64,000 bases of DNA from Ceratothoa steindachneri (lineage: Eukaryota > Arthropoda > Malacostraca > Isopoda > Cymothoidae), in NCBI GenBank assembly GCA_963969495.1, contig OZ018318.1, forward strand, positions 174,332,294 to 174,396,293, in the 5' to 3' direction. The notes below the pieces were generated by a model that saw nothing but the letters and a program-made list of their open reading frames with translations, was not told where the DNA came from and ran no database searches. This document shows, in pieces, positions 32,976 to 42,925 of this stretch. The first letter of the stretch is position 1, and each line of letters begins with the position of its first letter. The position numbers were made by a program, and so were the translations under genes.

Positions 32976-34540
32976 TAACTGTAGCAAAATTCCCATATGC
33001 TTAAGAGAATTGAAAGCTTTTTCATCATTAAGCAAACAACTATAAATAAAAGAAAAAAATTACTAAGCATACATAGGTCTAAAGCGCCTATAGAAATGAA
33101 GGAACATTGATATTAATCTTCAAAAAAGTAAATTGACATAAACAAGATTTGAGAGTTCAAAGAGAGGAATTTATTGTGAATGTCTAAACGTCTAAATGTA
33201 TATTAACTTGCACGAGTTTAGAGATTTTTGAGGCAAGAATGAACACTTGTTAATCTCAATAAATAAAAACAATCCTGTGAATGAGGTCCCAATCTTGAAA
33301 TTAACAAGCTCAAAAAGAATATATAAAAACCATTTCCCTTAAACCTCTTTAACAATCTTTAGAGAAATTTTAGCCGTTCATTTGTCACCATACATTAGCC
33401 GAGCAAGGCCATTAGATTAATCCTAATCAATTTCTATTCGTTTGCAAGAGAATAAATCAATAAAAGCAATCATAAAAGATATATCTTCGCTAGATCAAGA
33501 AACGGAAACAGATGTGGAATTATATCCTACCCTCTAAAAATGGCTCGGCATTGCAGATATATTTAATAGACGAACGAAAAAGGGAAGAGGATATGGAGTA
33601 TGGAATTATATGAACATTTTAAAATTTATTAATCTCCGAAATATGATCAAACATCAGATCCATATCGGCAGAGCAGAATAAAGCTAGTTAGTCACAAATA
33701 AAGAACAAAGGGAGCTTGATTGATGATTCAAGACGAGTTAAAAGGACAAAGGTGAATAAAAATTCTTAATAACCTATAAAACGAAGTTAAAAAGGGAATC
33801 AGTTTCGGAAATACATTCATTTACATTATCAATCTAACAGTTTGGAGGGTAGTGGACTTTTAAACTGTTTGCAAGGAATTTCTGTCTTTACCTCGAATTA
33901 TTTTTCTTCATTTTAGAAAGTTATTATTGGCCAAAGGACAGTGTAAAAAAACGGCCTCTGCCCACTCCCCTTTACGCCAATTTATCGAAAACCACTAGCT
34001 ATGGACGACGTTATTTCCTGTTCGAACGTTCTCGAATTTTTGACTCCCAACCCTACGAACTCGTCCCAAGCCGTACCCACGCTCACCTGGTTTCGTGTTG
34101 GGAAAGAGCCGCGCTGTCTCGCACTTCTCTGCTAAATGATCAATCGACTCAGGCTCCGGATTAAGATGCCTGGATCTTGTGACTCCTTTTTCCAAACTCT
34201 CCATTCCTCACCATAATCGGGCATACAAACACTCCGGTTATTCTATAGTTTGAAATGTCCAGCTCGCACCTCGACTATCATGATCGTCTCGCACCGATAC
34301 ACATTCGTCAGACAGCAGACTTTTTTAGCCGTGATTCTACCCAAGTCAATGGTAGCTACTCTGAACGGCAAGTTTTAGAACTTGTGCAAGAGTATATCTT
34401 CGTTCAATCAAACTGAAAAAATTCTCCATCGATTACCTATCAGGAAAAAGAAGATTCCTCTTTCCGTGGAATTACGAGAATTCCCACATTCTCCGTTAAA
34501 CATCATCTTTGAAGATTGGTTATCTTCTTTAGAAGGTTGG
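32976..34540. other. Non-coding stretch
   Basis: No recognised gene. A minus-strand frame at 33995-34204 with IDHLAEKCE was considered as a retroelement zinc knuckle and not accepted. Confidence 0.45.
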
Positions 34541-34615
34541 TTTGGATCGTGCCCCACCAGCCGCATTTGGATCGTGCTCCACTTCTCTCTTCGGATCGTT
34601 CTCCACTCGCCTCAT
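34541..34615. repeat. Three units of about 25 bp
   Basis: The phrase TTTGGATCGTGCTCCAC recurs at about 34541, 34566 and 34590, with increasing divergence. Confidence 0.7.
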
Positions 34616-34620
34616 CGCAA

Positions 34621-34645
34621 GAAGGACCTTCCACGAAGGTCCTTC
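34621..34645. other. Perfect hairpin with 11-bp arms
   Basis: GAAGGACCTTC, then CAC, then GAAGGTCCTTC, a perfect inverted repeat with a three-base loop. It lies about 100 bp from the 3' end of the family W copy at 34740-37060. It could be a terminator-like or transposon-end structure; this is not established. Confidence 0.75.
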
Positions 34646-34739
34646 ATTGAGATTATCTCATTTTTTCTGAATTTAAAAAAAAAAATACTTTCTCTATCTA
34701 ATAATGCATTATTACTGTTATATCATATGAACAGGAATA

Positions 34740-35496
34740 CACGTATGTAAACTATAATTCTTTCAATAAACAAAAAATAAAAGAATGCAACATAATAAAG
34801 AAAATAATTATAATTTCCAAGAATGGACGCCCTTGACGATTTTCGTTTGTGCCTGTCATCTGGTGCATCACGCTTCAAACACCAACAGTAGTCAGCAAGC
34901 ATGTTTCCGTTCCATTTACACTGGTACCTGGATTCCATTGTTTTTATTTCCTAGTGGGATCTTTGCCCCTGTTCTATACTGTAATCTCCGCAGTTGTCGA
35001 AAAAAATGATCCAGATGGGACTGTAAAAAGTGTATCTTTATAGACATTCGAGCTCCCCAATGTTTCAAACTTGTAAAGAGCTGATTGACCAAGGCAACAT
35101 ATTCTTCTAGGCTTCTTTTATTGCCTAGAAAATTGTTAACTAGAGCTTTGAAAGCTTTCCAGACATCTTTTTCTATGTCCTTCATTAATGCATCAAATTT
35201 CTGATCAAGTTCCTGATTTGAAGTCCATCAAAAATTCCCCCATGGAGCTTAGCGTCACTGATTTGTGGAAATTTTTGAAGAAGAAATTTAAAAGCTTGGC
35301 CTACTTTATTAAGGGTTTTGACATAATTTTTCATTATGCCAAGCTTTATATGCAGTGGAGGGAGGAGTATTTTTTGAGGAGGCACTAACCAAACCTTCTT
35401 CTCATAGTGCATACTATCTGCACGACTGTCCCATAAACATAGGAAACAGGGATGCTTTGTGTAGCCTGTTTGCGTCCCAAGCGTAAGAGACACTAC
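34740..35496 (-). pseudogene. Family W, Cys insertion and C-terminal exon (locus 3)
   Basis: On the minus strand this exon begins immediately after TTTTTTTCAG (AG at 35497-35498 on the complement), a good splice acceptor. It reads VVSLTLGTQTGYTKHP, then CFLCLWDSRADSMHYEKK, then ILLPPLHIKLGIMKNYVK and FPQISDAKLHGGIFDG. After a frameshift at about 35185 it continues KDVWKAFKALVNNFLGNK, MSIKIHFLQSHLDHFF, and after another shift ESRYQCKWNGNMLADYCW and LKRDAPDDRHKRKS. The order matches locus 2 and locus 1. VVSLTLG directly follows the TDLK segment in locus 2, so an intron lies at that point here but not there. The two frameshifts make this a pseudogene, though it is the least damaged C-terminal half in the window. 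Confidence 0.8.
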
Positions 35497-35876
35497 CTGA
35501 AAAAAAATTTAGCACGGTATGTAAATTCAGTGTAATATTTCTAAAAACAAATTCAAATTAATATTTCTTAAAACAATAAGAATATGAATATGTACTGAAA
35601 AATTCTGTATGCCGATGCATTAAATCATCGTATTGGAACTAATTGGATATATGTACATCTTATTTTGAGTTTATTGAGTGGTGTTGTATACCTTCTCAAT
35701 TAGGATACGTTCCCCATTAACCCAATGGGATGCATTAACCTATAGGGACACACTTTAAAAAAAAATATAACTCCAAAATGACTCATGATTTCCATATTTG
35801 CATTCTTGTAAAATGTAAGTTGACCAAAAGGTGTATACAAGTATTAACAATTAAAAATCAAAATGTCAATATCAAA

Positions 35877-36231
35877 AAGAGCTGGAAGAATGCTGTAAAA
35901 AATAGCCTAGAAACTCTTGTTTTCTATTTCTGTACCCTCCTAAATGTTGTTTCTTAAGCGAGAAGATTACTTTCACGAAGTCGAGAGCCAAGAAGTTGTG
36001 TATTCGCCTTTGAAACCCCCAGATCCCAGGCCAGGTCATTTAAATGAACTTGAGTGAATGGTCTTGCGACCATATCATGTGTGGAAACCTGATAAGACTC
36101 AGATGTGTCATAATCTTGGTCAACTTCCATATTAATCTCTTCATGTACCTCTATATGTTCAGGGGGAGAAGGTTATGGAATTCCTGGGCCATGGGGCAGG
36201 GGTTTGATGGCAGAAGGAACATCCGGATATG
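35877..36231 (-). pseudogene. Family W, second exon region, tandem unit 1 (locus 3)
   Basis: Minus-strand reading YPDVPSAIKPLPHGPGIP, a stop, then EHIEVHEEINMEVDQDYD, VHLNDLAWDLGVSKANTQLL, GSRLRESNLLA, and in a shifted frame an RKQEFLGYFLQHSSS-like end. It is the second copy, in gene order, of a 412-bp tandem duplication with 36289-36643. The stop after PGIP and the frame break near GSRL..NLLA/YRN are in both units, so they predate the duplication. Confidence 0.75.
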
Positions 36232-36643
36232 GGTTGTAGGGAATTTCAAGGGCCTCAACAAGTCCTTTAATATTAGCGCAGTATACTAAAGAGCTGGAAG
36301 AATGCTGTAAAAAATAGCCTAGAAACTCTTGTTCTTTATTTCTGTACCCTCCTAAATGTTGTTTCTTAAGCATGAAGATTACTTACACGAAGTCGAGAGC
36401 CAAGAAGTTGTGTATTCGCCTTTGAAACCCCCAAATCCCTGGTCAGGTCATTTAACTGAACTTGAGTGAATGGTCTTGCCACCATATTGTGTGTGGAAAC
36501 CTGATAAGACTTAGATGTGTCATATTCTTGGTCAACTTTTATATTAATCTCTTCATGTACCTCTATATGTTCAGGGGGAGAAGGTTATGGAATTCCTGGG
36601 CCATGGGGCAGGGGTTTGATGGCAGAAGGAACATCCGGATATG
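35877..36643. repeat. Tandem duplication, period 412 bp
   Basis: GCTGGAAGAATGCTGTAAAA begins at 35881 and again at 36293. The two matched parts are 35877-36231 and 36289-36643, about 355 bp each, joined by 57 bp of family W coding sequence. They differ at only a small number of positions. Confidence 0.95.
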
Positions 36644-36648
36644 CCACA
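36232..36648 (-). pseudogene. Family W, second exon region, tandem unit 2 (locus 3)
   Basis: The gene-order first copy of the exon, including 57 bp unique to it (36232-36288). An open piece (36173-36373) reads YRNKEQEFLGYFLQHSSSS, LVYCANIKGLVEALEIPYNP and then runs into the start of the next unit (YPDVPSA), which marks the duplication junction. By comparison with locus 2 (LIYEPNKWRVFID), the sequence after EIPYNP should continue into the FID strand, but here it jumps back. So the duplication removed or displaced the RNase H-like core. A possible splice acceptor (CATAG) lies just before the exon start at about 36648. Confidence 0.7.
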
Positions 36649-36871
36649 CTATGTATATTTTCCTTATTTATACTTGTGGAAAATATAATTGCATATTACA
36701 TAAAGGAATTGATTTGGAATTGCAGATAGTACATAAATGTTTAGTAAAGGATATGTTCATGCTGAAGTGAACTATGTTAGTTTTTAATTTTATGCTAAGT
36801 CTTTGCATAATAATTACATTTTCAGGAGCCAGTATAATACAGAAAGCTTAAATACGTGATAAAATGCTCAC

Positions 36872-37060
36872 CTTTAAGAATTGTCATGCAAAAATAGCAG
36901 TCCGTAGTGTGGTCCTTGCTATCTCTCCACACCATGGGAACACCAAAAGAGAGGGACTACTGTTCGCCCTGACTCCAGCGTCTTAAACTTATGTAGCATC
37001 CCTTGCAGCAGATATGTGGTGCAAAATCTGTCGGTGCTATTCTTACATTTTCTGTTCATT
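36872..37060 (-). pseudogene. Family W, N-terminal Cys-rich exon (locus 3)
   Basis: Minus-strand blocks APHICCKGCYISLRRWSQGE, a stop, then [20 protein letters not shown] and MTILK, ending at a donor-like AAAG|GTGAGC (GT at 36870-36871 on the complement). A few codons before, in another frame, KMNRKCKNSTDRFC matches RECKNSLGSFC of locus 4, so a deletion has removed the YICG...VGDQDK middle. Cys pairs (C-C, C..C and CYFC) fit a zinc-binding domain. The intron to the next exon is about 220 bp. Confidence 0.7.
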
Positions 37061-38761
37061 TTTAACTCAACCACTAATATTATAATTATTCTTATTATTA
37101 TAATGCTAAGCAATTTTTAACCTGCAAAATATAAACCTATTTGCATAATTACTTAAAATGTACACAAAATTCACTGCAAATAGAGCAGTGCAAAAACTAT
37201 TGAAATTTGATGTAATATAAGAGATGTATAAACTATAAAATTATTATCACCCCCTGTATCGCAAAAAACTGGAGGTGATAGAGAAAAAAGGATAACAGAT
37301 TCAGATTTAGGAGGTCAATTTTATTAAGAAACACTATAAAAAACCTAAGGTACATTTTTGACGCAGACCAGTTTAATTAGTATTATCAAGTTGCCCCTTT
37401 TGATCTGAGCCTAGTTACATTAATCAATTAATTCCAGTTGAGAATTCTTCCTCATGATAATTAGCAAGAGACTATCCCAATTTAACTAATTTTATTTTGT
37501 CTATTATTATTCTTATTTTGATATGTGTAAATAAAATTATATTTTTGTGGTTTCAACTTTAACTAACCTTGAACGATACTCTCGGCCTATTAAAGTCGAT
37601 CTCGCAATTTATTTATGCACTCTCTTTCATTATTAAGGATTTGAAACCCAACGGCTCAAGTGAGACCTCCTAGTCGATCGTTAATCCTTGCAAAGATTCC
37701 TTCAACGGTTCGCATTGCTGTAGGTGATTAAGTCATCCCCTCCCCACATAATATTGTATGGTATAGTGTGGTTGTACCATGACAGACAGTTGAGTTACAA
37801 ATTGGTGAATTTAATACATCCACACTTTTTTTATGTTTAGTGCAAGGGTGGATTTTGACATTACTTATTTTAGTGAAATTGCACTACACCCTAACAAATG
37901 GGCATGGTTGCATGCACAACTAATTATGTACTCCTAAATTGTGTCACCTCATTTAACTAAGCTGCTTAAGTTTCCGTGATGGCAGAAATATGATTGTGTT
38001 CTAGACTACAACGTGTGCAGATAGGTAAACTTGATGTAGGAGTGAGTAAATTCCTACCACACTCTCTATTTCCACATTTCTACATACTTTCATTCACCAA
38101 ATATTAATTACTTTTATGACAGTATTCACTCTACCTCGCTACTTCCGTGCTCTACTTTTCGATAATAGCTCATTCATAGCTGGCAATTTTTCCCCTCATT
38201 CCATTAATGTCACAAAAGGAAATATCGATTTTTCTTCCTATACGCGCTTTGTTATCTATCAACCCACGCGAGGCGAATTTGGCTTAGTTTCCTCCAGACA
38301 TTTTCTCTATGGAGAAAAGAGCAGACTTTTAATACTTGCTCTTCGAAAATCATTCCTCTTCTGGTGGAATTACGCGGTAATATTTCCAAGGCGCAAAGAG
38401 CGCTGTAAATCATAACAATGAGGTTCACTAAAGTTCGATTGACACAATTACATCTACACTAAAGATTTCGAGATAAAAAAACTTCTTTTTCTAGTTAACG
38501 TACAAACCAGTGACTGAAATATGAAGAAAAACCCGAAATTTAGTTGTATCAGAATTTGTAATTTTATCTACTTATCGCTAATGCTTGAGTATTTATATAT
38601 TTAATTATACGCAATGTTTATCATATAAATTAGCTAATTAAGTAATTAACCTATATATAAACTATTATATTCTAAATAAACGATATTTATATTAGCATTA
38701 ACGTCTCCTTTATCCCTTCATTGATATTGCACACTAATAGTTATGCAAAGAGGTCGCCATT
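37061..38761. other. AT-rich non-coding stretch
   Basis: No gene recognised. A plus-strand frame of 99 codons at 38116-38415 resembles nothing I know. Confidence 0.45.
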
Positions 38762-38765
38762 TTAA

Positions 38766-40310
38766 CCCTAGAACGGTTACCAGTGGTGAAATTCTCCCAG
38801 GCTATCGACATGGTTTAGGAACTCATACGCTTGTCAGCGTAGCTTTGGCTTGCTACGGCCAGTAGCTTTAGTTTTTAGCTTGACTCGATTAATGGTGGGT
38901 ATGCAGTTCAGTTGACTCCATTAATTTTGGCGTCCTGGCACATTTCGGGAGAATTTTTTCCACAGTTATCATTCAAGTGTGTTGTGTCTTTCTCCTAGTG
39001 TTACCGTATTTGTTATAATATGTGACAGTAATAATGATGTAAAATATACTGCTATATCGGGTGAAGACAGCAGTGATGATGATGGGATGATGAGATGATG
39101 ATGATAATGATACGAACACAAAAGAGATACCTAACGAAATGAAGGGCAATTAGGACACGAGAGCCAGGAACAAGTGCCTTATTGTATACCAAAGAGATGA
39201 CGCTGGTGTCATATATGGCCAAGACTTCAAGGACCAAGAAGAAACCGGTGTTCCTGTTATCATCTCAGCACACTCAGCCCAATATTAGCACCACTGGCAA
39301 GCCGGAGATTATCGAGTTCTATAACTCCATTAAAGGAGGGACCGATACCTTTGATCAGATGTGTTCCATCACCTCTTGCTCCCGCAAGAATAAACTTTGG
39401 CCACTCTGCATCAGGTATGGATTGTAAATGCTGCCATTCAATTCCTATATCATATACAAGGAGAATTTGCAGAAGAAAAGGGGAAAAGTCATGGCACGCA
39501 CGAAGTTTTTGATACAACTGGGCAAGGCACTCACCACTCTCTGGGCACAAACATGACTGCGTTTACCTCTTACCCACCCCTTTCAAATGCTGATCACCAC
39601 CGTGTGCGATATACCATTAATGAGGAGTGATGAACACTCGCCAGTGACATCATTCTCAGACATCAATGGTGATTTGGTGCTCTGTGTCGAGTGCCCCGGC
39701 AGGAGTGATAGAAAGACGCGTCATAGATGCAATAAGTGCATCAAGGCAAAGTTCCCGCTACCTGTACCCTATCTGTGGTGAGGGCATGTAGCTTGTGAGT
39801 GTATAGGATTGTAAAATATTGTTTTCAGTAATAATTAGTGTCATTTAAAGCATAGATTGCCATAATCTAAGTGTGGGAAGAATATATAGAAAGTAATATC
39901 GATTAGTTGCCACCTAAATAAATACCGTTTATTTCTGTCTTCCATACAGTGTGTGGTGAAGATAAAGGGATGAGATTTTGCCATGGCATACTCACATCAC
40001 CCAAGGCTACACAAACAGGAGGATAAGAAGATAGGACCAATTTCTTTTCTTTTGCATATTTAATTATGAAGCTTTTTGCTAAAAATTCCCTTTTTCGTTT
40101 GTTTAAAAAAACAAAAAAACATGCACTTTTTAAACTGCTATTTGAATTTAAAATATCATAAAGGAAAGGAAAAGAGTTATATTTTCATTGTGTACTTTCC
40201 AAATAAATTTCTTTTGTTCATAAGTATTTTTTTTTCAACTTTTCATTTTTGGATTAATTCTCCCGGGTTAACCTTCCACGTTAGCAAAATAGCGGTTAAC
40301 CGTTCTAGGA
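38766..40310 (+). mobile_element. Internally deleted piggyBac transposon
   Basis: Flanked on both sides by TTAA (38762-38765 and 40311-40314), the exact piggyBac target duplication. The left end CCCTAGAACGGTTACC and the inverted right end TCCTAGAACGGTTAACC are matching terminal repeats. The length of 1545 bp is well short of the roughly 2.4 kb of complete elements. The interior keeps a piece of the acidic N-terminus and the C-terminal third of the transposase but lacks the central catalytic part. With intact ends, this copy could have been mobilised in trans. Confidence 0.93.
39062..39784 (+). pseudogene. piggyBac transposase remnant
   Basis: The plus strand begins with an acidic GEDSSDDDG-like stretch from a GATGAT run at 39065-39110, resembling the acidic N-terminus of these enzymes. 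It continues with EMTLVSYMAKTSRTKKKPVF, LLSSQHTQ, then GKPEIIEFYNSIKGGTDTFD and QMCSITSCSRKNKLWPLCIR (39182-39427). GGTDTFDQM contains the third catalytic aspartate. After a frameshift follow NAAIQFLYHIQGEFAEEKGK and a C-terminal Cys block, CPGRSDRKTRHRCNKCIKAK, near 39690-39760, the degraded zinc finger. The first two catalytic aspartates lie in the missing part. So it cannot be active. Confidence 0.9.
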
Positions 40311-40314
40311 TTAA

Positions 40315-42655
40315 AGTAGACCTTAGATCGAACTATAGTTTCAAGAGATTTCTCTTCCTATAGATGGTATTATGAAGATTAAATATAAAGAAATTAGGAA
40401 GATAAACTAGAGTGATCGACTTTATGTTTCGTGGAAAATGGGAACCTCATTCTAATTGTTTTTGATAATAATTTCCGCTTGATTTGCGCTTCGTAGTAAA
40501 TTGCGATTTTGCCAGAAAATGTCTGGTTTTCTTTGGGGGTATTTACGTTGTTATTTTTCATTGAATTTGTTTATTCTTTTTCTTTAAAAAAAAGGGTTTA
40601 TTCACATATTTATTGTAAGAACCTAAAAATATATATTATAATTTATTTTATTAATTATTTTTATTAAACATGACAATATTTCATCTTTTTCCATTTTGAA
40701 CAAACCAAGTTTTCATTCTAGCAACCAATTACGTTTCTACTGTCAAACTCGATGCTTAAATTCTACCAGACAATATTTTGTATCATCACGACCTAGAATA
40801 TTTTGTCATTTCAATGACCTCGAAGTACTTGTTTTATTACCAGATCCGAAGCATGATTCTTTTTACTTCCTCATGAATCCACTATGCAATGAAGTGAAAA
40901 ACCTTTTTCGATTATCCTCTTTACAAATACGAAAAAACCTACCTTGCGAAACAGTATTGTAAAATACAAGGCACCAGCAGGAACCACCTGGTTTCTAGCG
41001 TGCTAATATAAACTCCGGCATTTTCTTTTAGGATATTTTTAGAAGGTCTTTATCTACCTCAGCATTACTTAGGAAACCGGTTTCTAGGAGTGTTTTCAAC
41101 CATTTCAAAAGGGAGTTGGTCTAAGCTAGAAAGCTTATGTGTGCGAGATATCATGAAGGGAAAATATGAAGAAGGTGTATTCTGTAGAATAATATTAAGA
41201 AAGCCTATTAATAGTAATGAAACCGTATGGTCATAATAAATATTGAAGGAGGAATAGTAAATAAAATATAATAAATGCAAACCGTTGACAAAATTTATAT
41301 CTAAAAGCATTCAGAATTGTAACCAATAATGAGTTTAATTGATTATTGTTGAAATATGGTTTTGTTAAAGGAACATTAAGAAAATAATGGATAAAAAATA
41401 AATATTTTTGAAACTAAGATACAAATATAATTCCTCAGTTGAAATAGGAGTCAGGGGAACTAAACAAATAATAGAAAGACATTCAGAATTTGAGCAGTTA
41501 AGCATATGAAAAACAAACTCCTTTGAGAAGTTTATCTCTGAAATTTACCTGATTTTTTTAAATAAAACTGCTGTTCGAACGGTGCTGAGAAGAAAACTAA
41601 ACAAAGAGAGCATAAGAGAATAAGTCTTAACTATAAGCCACTTCTGAGAAATGAAAACAAAGAAATAGAAATAAATTTGTTATTAAGCACAAGATTTAGA
41701 CAAATAAGAGAGAATTTATTTGTACATACTACCGAATCAAAGTCAATGATTTTTGGAAAGAAAAATTAAGCCTTTTTAACAACAAACAGTTAGTTAAATA
41801 TTGAATTAAAAGAGCTACAACTTCCTCTTTAACCATCAAGTTTCTATTGTAAAGCTATGAATGGACAATATCATCTGAACTAGTGAAAGTGACAAAATTA
41901 ATCTAACGTTGCTGAAGACTATAACCTGATATCGATCGAGAAAATATTAATCTGCTATGATAATCCTTGCCAATAATTTTATTTTCCAGTAGTAATATGA
42001 CACATGGCATAATGCTAATTGGAATTAGCCATATTGAGCCAGTACATATGCTTACAGCCTTGCCTTAACAAATAGAATGATCAGTCAACTCTCAGACCAG
42101 CTAGCCATAGAGAAAAAGAATCCACCTTATAATAACACTTACACAAAAATGTATTAAGATCAGCTATTTAACAGTATTCTCCTAGACATTTTTGGAAGAA
42201 TCTAGTTTACTGCAAATTATAGGAGACAGAGAAACCGAGCCCTTTATTTTAATAAAGCTGCAAGCCTTGTTACAAATGTAAGAGTTACAGTACTCGACGA
42301 AATAATGAATTTAGCACAAAAAAGATATAAACTAGGTACTATAAGTATTAAAAATAAGGCCAGAGGACCCACACTAGGACAAAACATTTGTTTATAGAAG
42401 TCATAAAAACCTAGAGGAAGAAGAAGAGAAGAGAAAACTGTCCATGAAAAATTTAGATCTCCGATACTGGCGACGACCAGAATCACAATGATTCATACCT
42501 GCCCGTAGCATCCTTATATGTATAGACCTAGATATAGACCATTGCAGGCAATACAGACTCATTACTTCACTTTAGAAGTGGTAAGAAGCACCGCCGGCCG
42601 CAGTGAGATCAAATTGGGAGTAGCGAATCTGCAATTATGAAGCAGAGAAAATCAT
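40315..42655. other. AT-rich non-coding stretch
   Basis: No gene recognised. Frames at 40076-40363, 40696-40962 and 41065-41310 are low-complexity or unrecognised. The sequence between 41300 and 41800 is purine-rich on the plus strand. Confidence 0.45.
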
Positions 42656-42925
42656 AGAGATTCTGCACCTTGGTGAAAAATTCCTTGAGCATAGTGCTTG
42701 GGCTATTGTTCTCGAGTGAGAACAAGACAATATTAATTTTATCCGTGGAGCACCAAACTAGAGTTATTTAGCTAAGAATGGCCTATCTATCTCAAGACTT
42801 CTATGAGCCCATGAATGAGGGAATATCGATAGTAAAATATCTCGAAGTTAATATATACTGTACTCAAGATAAATTTCAAAACCCATAAAACGTTACCGAA
42901 TTGTTCTAGCTAAAATAAAACAGCA
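42656..42925 (+). pseudogene. Possible LINE reverse transcriptase thumb remnant
   Basis: Plus-strand pieces in different frames read SIVLGLLFSSENKTILILSV, then ISIVKYLEVNI, then KINFKTHKT. These resemble the 'GL.FS..KT..L.F' and 'VKYLGV.LD.KLNFKTHI' blocks that follow the catalytic YxDD in many non-LTR reverse transcriptases. No catalytic block is visible upstream. The match is short and broken, so I hold it loosely. Confidence 0.35.

Noticed and set aside
33995..34204. Minus-strand frame with IDHLAEKCE, like a retroelement C-terminal zinc knuckle
   Set aside because: Only one short block fits, and no other reverse transcriptase block lies nearby.
39060..39110. GATGAT-rich simple repeat
   Set aside because: Better explained as the acidic N-terminal coding part of the piggyBac remnant.
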